A stretch of 9,328 nucleotides of DNA from DASQDN01 sp035630195 (GTDB taxonomy: Bacteria; Acidobacteriota; Terriglobia; Bryobacterales; Bryobacteraceae). The stretch spans positions 1 to 9,328 of the forward strand of contig DASQLD010000633.1 in assembly GCA_035630195.1 (NCBI GenBank), read 5' to 3'. Shown in pieces: positions 6,538-9,328 of the stretch; position 1 is the stretch's first letter; every line of letters starts with the position of its first letter. The position numbers and the translations under genes are program-made. The notes under the pieces were generated by a model. It searched no databases. It had not been told where the DNA came from and was given only the letters and a program-made list of their open reading frames with translations.

Positions 6538-7941
6538 ATGCGCCTGCAGTTTCTTGCCGTCGCGATATTTTCGAGTGCAGCGACATTGTATGCGGAGGAT
6601 AGCGGGTTAGGAGATGCCGCAGACCTGAGTCCGCTAACTCCGGCTTCGATTCTCCCTGCCCTAAACCCTGCGATTGCGCCGATTGTGCCAGCCGAACTTC
6701 TGTCCCCTCCCAGAGCGGAGCCCAAAGTCAATTGGTCGGGTGTATTCATGCAGTCGCTGAGTTTTATGACCCTCCAACATGGATTCCGCTATTGGACCGA
6801 GCACGGCACTCGCCACCCCGGCACCGGCGCCGCGAAAGGATATTTTAAGTCAGTAGGAAATCTTCATGGTTGGTCGGACGGCGATCCATTCCTGGTCAAC
6901 TATGTAGGTCATCCAATGCAAGGCGCTTTATCGGGCTATATATGGGCTCAGAATGACGGCAAGTATCAACGGGTGGAGTTCGGCAAGAACCGTGAATATT
7001 GGAAAAGCAGATTACGAGCCGGCGCCTTTGCATGGGCTTATAGCACTCAGTTCGAAATCGGTCCTGTTAGCGAGGCGTCGATTGGCAACGTGCAACGTTA
7101 TCTGCCGCAACAAGGCCTCGTCGACCACGTGGTAACGCCTACTGTCGGTTTGGCCTGGATGATCGCGGAAGATGCGCTCGACAAATACTTCATTTCCTGG
7201 GTAGAAAAGAAGGTTAGCAACCCAATCGTTCGTATCGCAGTGCGCGGTGGCTTAAATCCATCTCGCACCATGGCAACTATTTTCAGAGGTGAGCGCCCTT
7301 GGGTTCGTGAGACGAGGTCCGACGTTTTCGTGCGAGAAGGCAGTTCCTTTGTTGAGAAGTCTTCAGCGGGTCGCGTCGTCGGGGCGGAAGGGAATCCCGC
7401 CGTCGCACAAGTGGATGTCACGGCTGTCGTGAGTAAGCAATCTACAAACGGCCGAGGATGCTCGGGTGGTGGAGGCGTCATAACCTATGCCCTTAACGAC
7501 AACTGGCGACTTGTAGGCGATGTGCGTGGTTGTCAGCTGGGCGGATTTGCATCTAATTCCAGTGGGGATTCCATATCATACATGGCCGGAGCTCGCTGGA
7601 TTCCAGGCGCTTCTACGCGGTGGGCGCCCTATTTCGAAGTCCTGGTTGGAGGAGTCAAGGTAAATCAGGAAACTATTGACGTTGCCCGCAGGGAAGCACT
7701 ACTCGCTGAACAGAAAGAGCTCGACTATAAGAGTCATGAGTTGTACAAGATTCGAAAATCATCTCACGGCATTTCCGTTTCTGCCGGAACCGGCGTGGAC
7801 TGGAATCTAAACGGCGCATTCGGAGTGCGCGTTGCGAGTTTAGCCTACGGACATGCGTGGCTACGTCCGATTGACGGGGCCGAGTACCGCACAGCACTCC
7901 AATTCAGTTCCGGTGTTGTGCTTCGGCTGGGGACTTGGTGA
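6538..7941 (+). CDS. Uncharacterised outer-membrane-type exported protein
   Basis: I do not recognise a named family. From ATG 6538 the product is 467 residues with a clear signal peptide (MRLQFLAVAIFSSAATLYA, then Glu-Asp). The frame is also open from TTG 6463, directly after the previous stop, but that extension spans the 6472-6498 hairpin and would bury the signal peptide, so I reject it. After a Pro-rich stretch comes a conserved-looking core with motifs GDPFLVNYVGHPMQG, FGKNREYWKSRLR and GGLNPSRTMA, recalling from memory an Acidobacteriota hypothetical family and loosely DUF3943-type proteins. The last 150 residues alternate like barrel strands (GVITYALNDNWRLVGDV; ISYMAGARWI; YFEVLVGGVKV) and end in LRLGTW, with the aromatic C-terminus expected of BAM substrates. 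A charged helical insert (EALLAEQKELDYKSHELYK) interrupts the barrel. It follows the OmpA-like gene by 75 bp on the same strand and is probably in the same transcript. Confidence 0.75.
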   Translation: MRLQFLAVAIFSSAATLYAEDSGLGDAADLSPLTPASILPALNPAIAPIVPAELLSPPRAEPKVNWSGVFMQSLSFMTLQHGFRYWTEHGTRHPGTGAAKGYFKSVGNLHGWSDGDPFLVNYVGHPMQGALSGYIWAQNDGKYQRVEFGKNREYWKSRLRAGAFAWAYSTQFEIGPVSEASIGNVQRYLPQQGLVDHVVTPTVGLAWMIAEDALDKYFISWVEKKVSNPIVRIAVRGGLNPSRTMATIFRGERPWVRETRSDVFVREGSSFVEKSSAGRVVGAEGNPAVAQVDVTAVVSKQSTNGRGCSGGGGVITYALNDNWRLVGDVRGCQLGGFASNSSGDSISYMAGARWIPGASTRWAPYFEVLVGGVKVNQETIDVARREALLAEQKELDYKSHELYKIRKSSHGISVSAGTGVDWNLNGAFGVRVASLAYGHAWLRPIDGAEYRTALQFSSGVVLRLGTW

Positions 7942-8068
7942 CGTCTCATATATTTCGCCATGGATCGGCGGTAAGCATTTTCTCATCGAAGAATGAGCCT
8001 GGAGCGGGAGCGAAGCGATCCGCCGCCAAGCCTCCTTTCTGAGTCTTAGAAACAAAGACAAAACCGTG

Positions 8069-8113
8069 AGCGGGAAAGTGGGAAACGTGTTGTTCGTTTT
8101 CCACTTTCCCGCT
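8069..8113 (+). repeat. Hairpin 1 of the array (18 bp stem)
   Basis: The arm 8069-8086 (AGCGGGAAAGTGGGAAAC) pairs with 8096-8113 (GTTTTCCACTTTCCCGCT) over 18 bp around a 9-base loop. The only non-Watson-Crick pair is a G.T on the plus strand, which becomes an A-C mismatch on the minus strand. It shares the GTGGGAA/TTTCCAC core with the next hairpins. On the minus strand a TTTT lies a few bases past the stem, so it might also end transposase transcripts. Confidence 0.9.
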
Positions 8114-8126
8114 TCTCGTCGCGGCG

Positions 8127-8142
8127 GTGGGAATGTGGGAAT
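8127..8142 (+). repeat. Perfect 8-bp tandem duplication GTGGGAAT x2
   Basis: GTGGGAAT occurs twice head to tail (8127-8134 and 8135-8142). The second copy forms the 5' arm of hairpin 2. The same GTGGGAA core recurs at 8079-8085 in hairpin 1 and 8178-8184 in hairpin 3, so it is the basic word of the whole array. Confidence 0.85.
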
Positions 8143-8162
8143 CGCGTCGTTGGCGATTTCCA
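8136..8162 (+). repeat. Hairpin 2 of the array (10 bp stem)
   Basis: TGGGAATCGC (8136-8145) pairs with GCGATTTCCA (8153-8162) over 10 bp with a 7-base loop. Again the only imperfect pair is a G.T on the plus strand, at the same place in the GGGAA/TTTCC core as in hairpin 1. Confidence 0.8.
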
Positions 8163-8170
8163 AGGGCTGT

Positions 8171-8211
8171 GGGCGCAGTGGGAAACCTGTCTTTGGTTTT
8201 CCACTGCGTCC
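8171..8211 (+). repeat. Hairpin 3 of the array (17 bp stem), with an overlapping outer stem
   Basis: GGGCGCAGTGGGAAACC (8171-8187) pairs with GGTTTTCCACTGCGTCC (8195-8211) over 17 bp around a 7-base loop. It has two imperfect pairs, both G.T on the plus strand. An additional perfect 8-bp pairing, GGCTGTGG (8165-8172) with CCACAGCC (8226-8233), encloses it and shares two bases with its foot, so the outer and inner stems could nest or compete. The array ends 7 bases before the transposase stop codon. Confidence 0.9.
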
Positions 8212-8240
8212 ATGGCCCGTCATTTCCACAGCCGTCTTCT

Positions 8241-9328
8241 TCATGCGCTTTTCTTCTGACGAAGGTTCGCAAATAGCTCCCGCTTGGCGTGCTCCATCTT
8301 CCGCGCTGCTTCCGTGTCGCTGCTGGCTTGCGCCTGTCGATCCAGATTCTCGATCGTGATGTCTGGCTTGAGATATCTCGCTAGATCCGGCAATTGACGC
8401 AGGATCTGCCAGGGAGTGGCGTACCACCGGTACACTCGTTTCTCTTTGCCCTTGGCGTTTGACACCCGCTCGGGCACCCCGCACGGCCGATGAAAGTTCA
8501 AATACACATTGAAATGCTCTTCGTAGAAGCGTTCGATCGCCTCGGCATGCGGCGCCGCAATGTGTCCGTAACCCATGTGCTTGCGCACCACCGCGCCATT
8601 CTTGGACTCGGCCAAACCGTTGTCATTGGAATGCCGCGGACGCGACTTGGTCTGTTCGATCAGCAGTTTGTTCAGCAGGCCGGCAACTGTGTGATTGATG
8701 AACTCGCTGCCGTTATCGCTGTGAAAGCCGCGAATTCGAAATGGAAACTGCGCCAGCATGGCCTCCAGCACCGGCATCAGCCACGCTTCGCTGATGTGTG
8801 CGGTTGCCCCAACCACCTGCCATTGTGTGACCTCATCGACGGCGTTGATGTGGTACACCCCTTTGACTCCCTCCAGATCGCCTTGATGAACCGTGTCGAC
8901 ACGCAAATATCCCGGTCGCCCCTCCGGCTGCGGCACTCGCCGTTCGCCAATCGCCACCGTTGTCGGCCGGGTCGACTGATACACAATTCGACATTCGCGG
9001 TACCTCCGGCTCTGCCGCAGCCGATACAGATGCGCCACAGAGATCTGCGCCAGCCGCTCATACCGCTTATCCCCAAAGTCATGGAATTCCCGCTGCAAGA
9101 TCTTCTGCGTCGCCGGACCACTCAGTGTCTCGTGGGCTTCATCCACGCTTGCCAGCAGTTCGATATCCGCTTGGTTGTAACGGCTGGCAAAGCGATGCCG
9201 ACGGTAAGACCTTGCCTTCACTGCTTCGCCCTTGCTGTACAACTGGATCAGCCGTGTAATCTGCGCTCGGCTGAGTCCCGTCATCTTGGCCAGATATCGG
9301 CGCACCAGTCCGCGACTGGATCGTCTCA
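8241..9328 (-). CDS. DDE (rve-fold) transposase/integrase, 5' end outside the window
   Basis: This is an integrase-catalytic-core transposase of the IS3/IS481-like superfamily. GTG 9303-9305 would give 354 residues, but the frame stays open to the right edge (upstream codons read R-R-S-S-R-G-L), and the first residues already look like the middle of a helix-turn-helix region (LAKMTGLSRAQITRLI), so I annotate it as partial. Numbered from that GTG, the catalytic residues are Asp137 in RVDTVHQGD, Asp197 in FHSDNGSEF and Glu233 in LAESKNGAV, the last two separated by 35 residues, a textbook DD(35)E. SRPRHSNDNGLAESKNGAVV and YLNFHRPC are typical of a widespread transposase subgroup. The C-terminus (about 280-354) is a basic extension ending RQKKSA. 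No frameshift or stop interrupts the visible part, so the enzyme may be active. It converges with the outer-membrane-type gene. The exact IS family name cannot be fixed without a database. Confidence 0.93.
   Translation of the reverse strand, partial: RRSSRGLVRRYLAKMTGLSRAQITRLIQLYSKGEAVKARSYRRHRFASRYNQADIELLASVDEAHETLSGPATQKILQREFHDFGDKRYERLAQISVAHLYRLRQSRRYRECRIVYQSTRPTTVAIGERRVPQPEGRPGYLRVDTVHQGDLEGVKGVYHINAVDEVTQWQVVGATAHISEAWLMPVLEAMLAQFPFRIRGFHSDNGSEFINHTVAGLLNKLLIEQTKSRPRHSNDNGLAESKNGAVVRKHMGYGHIAAPHAEAIERFYEEHFNVYLNFHRPCGVPERVSNAKGKEKRVYRWYATPWQILRQLPDLARYLKPDITIENLDRQAQASSDTEAARKMEHAKRELFANLRQKKSA

Larger units (their letters stand above)
7942..8240. other. Gene-free convergent region with dense inverted repeats
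   Basis: These 299 bases lie between the stop of the plus-strand outer-membrane-type gene and the stop of the minus-strand transposase. Short frames exist on both strands but show no protein features. Bases 7942-8065 hold only small potential stems, such as CTCAT 7982-7986 with ATGAG 7993-7997. From 8069 to 8233 nearly every base can pair in one of three long hairpins or an outer stem. The stretch probably belongs to the transposon, because it sits directly at its 3' flank and is unlike the flanking genes. No clear terminal inverted repeat or target duplication could be identified since the other end lies outside the window. Confidence 0.6.
8069..9328 (-). mobile_element. Insertion sequence (partial; boundaries undefined)
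   Basis: The element contains the DD(35)E transposase and, on the side of its 3' end, the inverted-repeat array. The left limit given is the first base of hairpin 1; the real end could be anywhere between the stop at 7941 and that point. The right end lies beyond the window, so terminal inverted repeats and target duplications cannot be checked. The neighbouring outer-membrane-type gene appears to end normally, so insertion seems to have been intergenic. Confidence 0.6.

Noticed and set aside
8069..8233. CRISPR array
   Set aside because: The repeated word is only 7-8 bases, is present in both orientations with irregular spacing, and there are no unique constant-length spacers or cas genes.
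8066..8359. 97-codon plus-strand frame through the hairpin array into the antisense of the transposase
   Set aside because: Its phase is dictated by the inverted repeats and the overlapped transposase. The peptide shows only repeated G-K/F-x-F-P fragments that mirror the hairpin arms. Similar recurrent hypothetical proteins are probably annotation artefacts of this element.
7861..8484. Minus-strand frames (207 and 108 codons) spanning the intergenic region
   Set aside because: They cross the stop-proximal ends of two real genes and the hairpin array, and carry no signal peptide, domain or ribosome binding site.

Overview
The window looks like chromosomal DNA from a Gram-negative, moderately GC-rich bacterium, most likely an Acidobacteriota member. 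Three observations support this. Two encoded proteins look like outer-membrane beta-barrels, one of them with an OmpA-like C-terminus. There is a large exported Asp-box (BNR/sortilin-type) propeller, a type common in that phylum. The uncharacterised barrel-like protein at 6538-7941 resembles, from memory, a recurrent Acidobacteriota hypothetical family. The taxonomic call is inference and could not be tested by search.

Layout: (1) Positions 1-134 (+) are the last 44 codons of a gene cut by the left edge. The tail resembles the linker region of very large cyclic beta-1,2-glucan synthase-like (NdvB/glucoamylase) proteins, but it stops at a double TAG. (2) Positions 139-2378 (-) form a two-gene operon, a class III PLP aminotransferase followed 2 bp later by a ketopantoate reductase-family oxidoreductase. 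(3) Positions 2379-2724 are an AT-richer divergent leader. (4) Positions 2725-7941 (+) carry three tightly packed genes for exported proteins: an Asp-box propeller, a barrel/Ig/OmpA-like fusion protein, and an uncharacterised outer-membrane-type protein. The first two are 3 bp apart with a near-perfect Shine-Dalgarno overlapping the first gene's stop. A GC-rich hairpin lies between the second and third. (5) Positions 7942-8240 are a gene-free convergent region with a dense array of long imperfect inverted repeats. (6) Positions 8241-9328 (-) encode a DD(35)E transposase/integrase that runs off the right edge.

How the genes may work together: the minus-strand pair looks like a small metabolic operon (transamination plus NAD(P)H-dependent reduction of a 2-keto acid), although the reductase lacks one expected active-site lysine. 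The plus-strand trio looks like a cell-envelope module with a peptidoglycan-anchored outer-membrane protein between an exported propeller and a second barrel-like protein; no function is known. The most unusual DNA-level signal is the hairpin array beside the transposase gene. Three hairpins reuse the same GGGAA/TTTCC stem core, and every imperfect pair in the three core stems is G.T on the plus strand, which suggests selection for a folded plus-strand RNA or single-stranded DNA.
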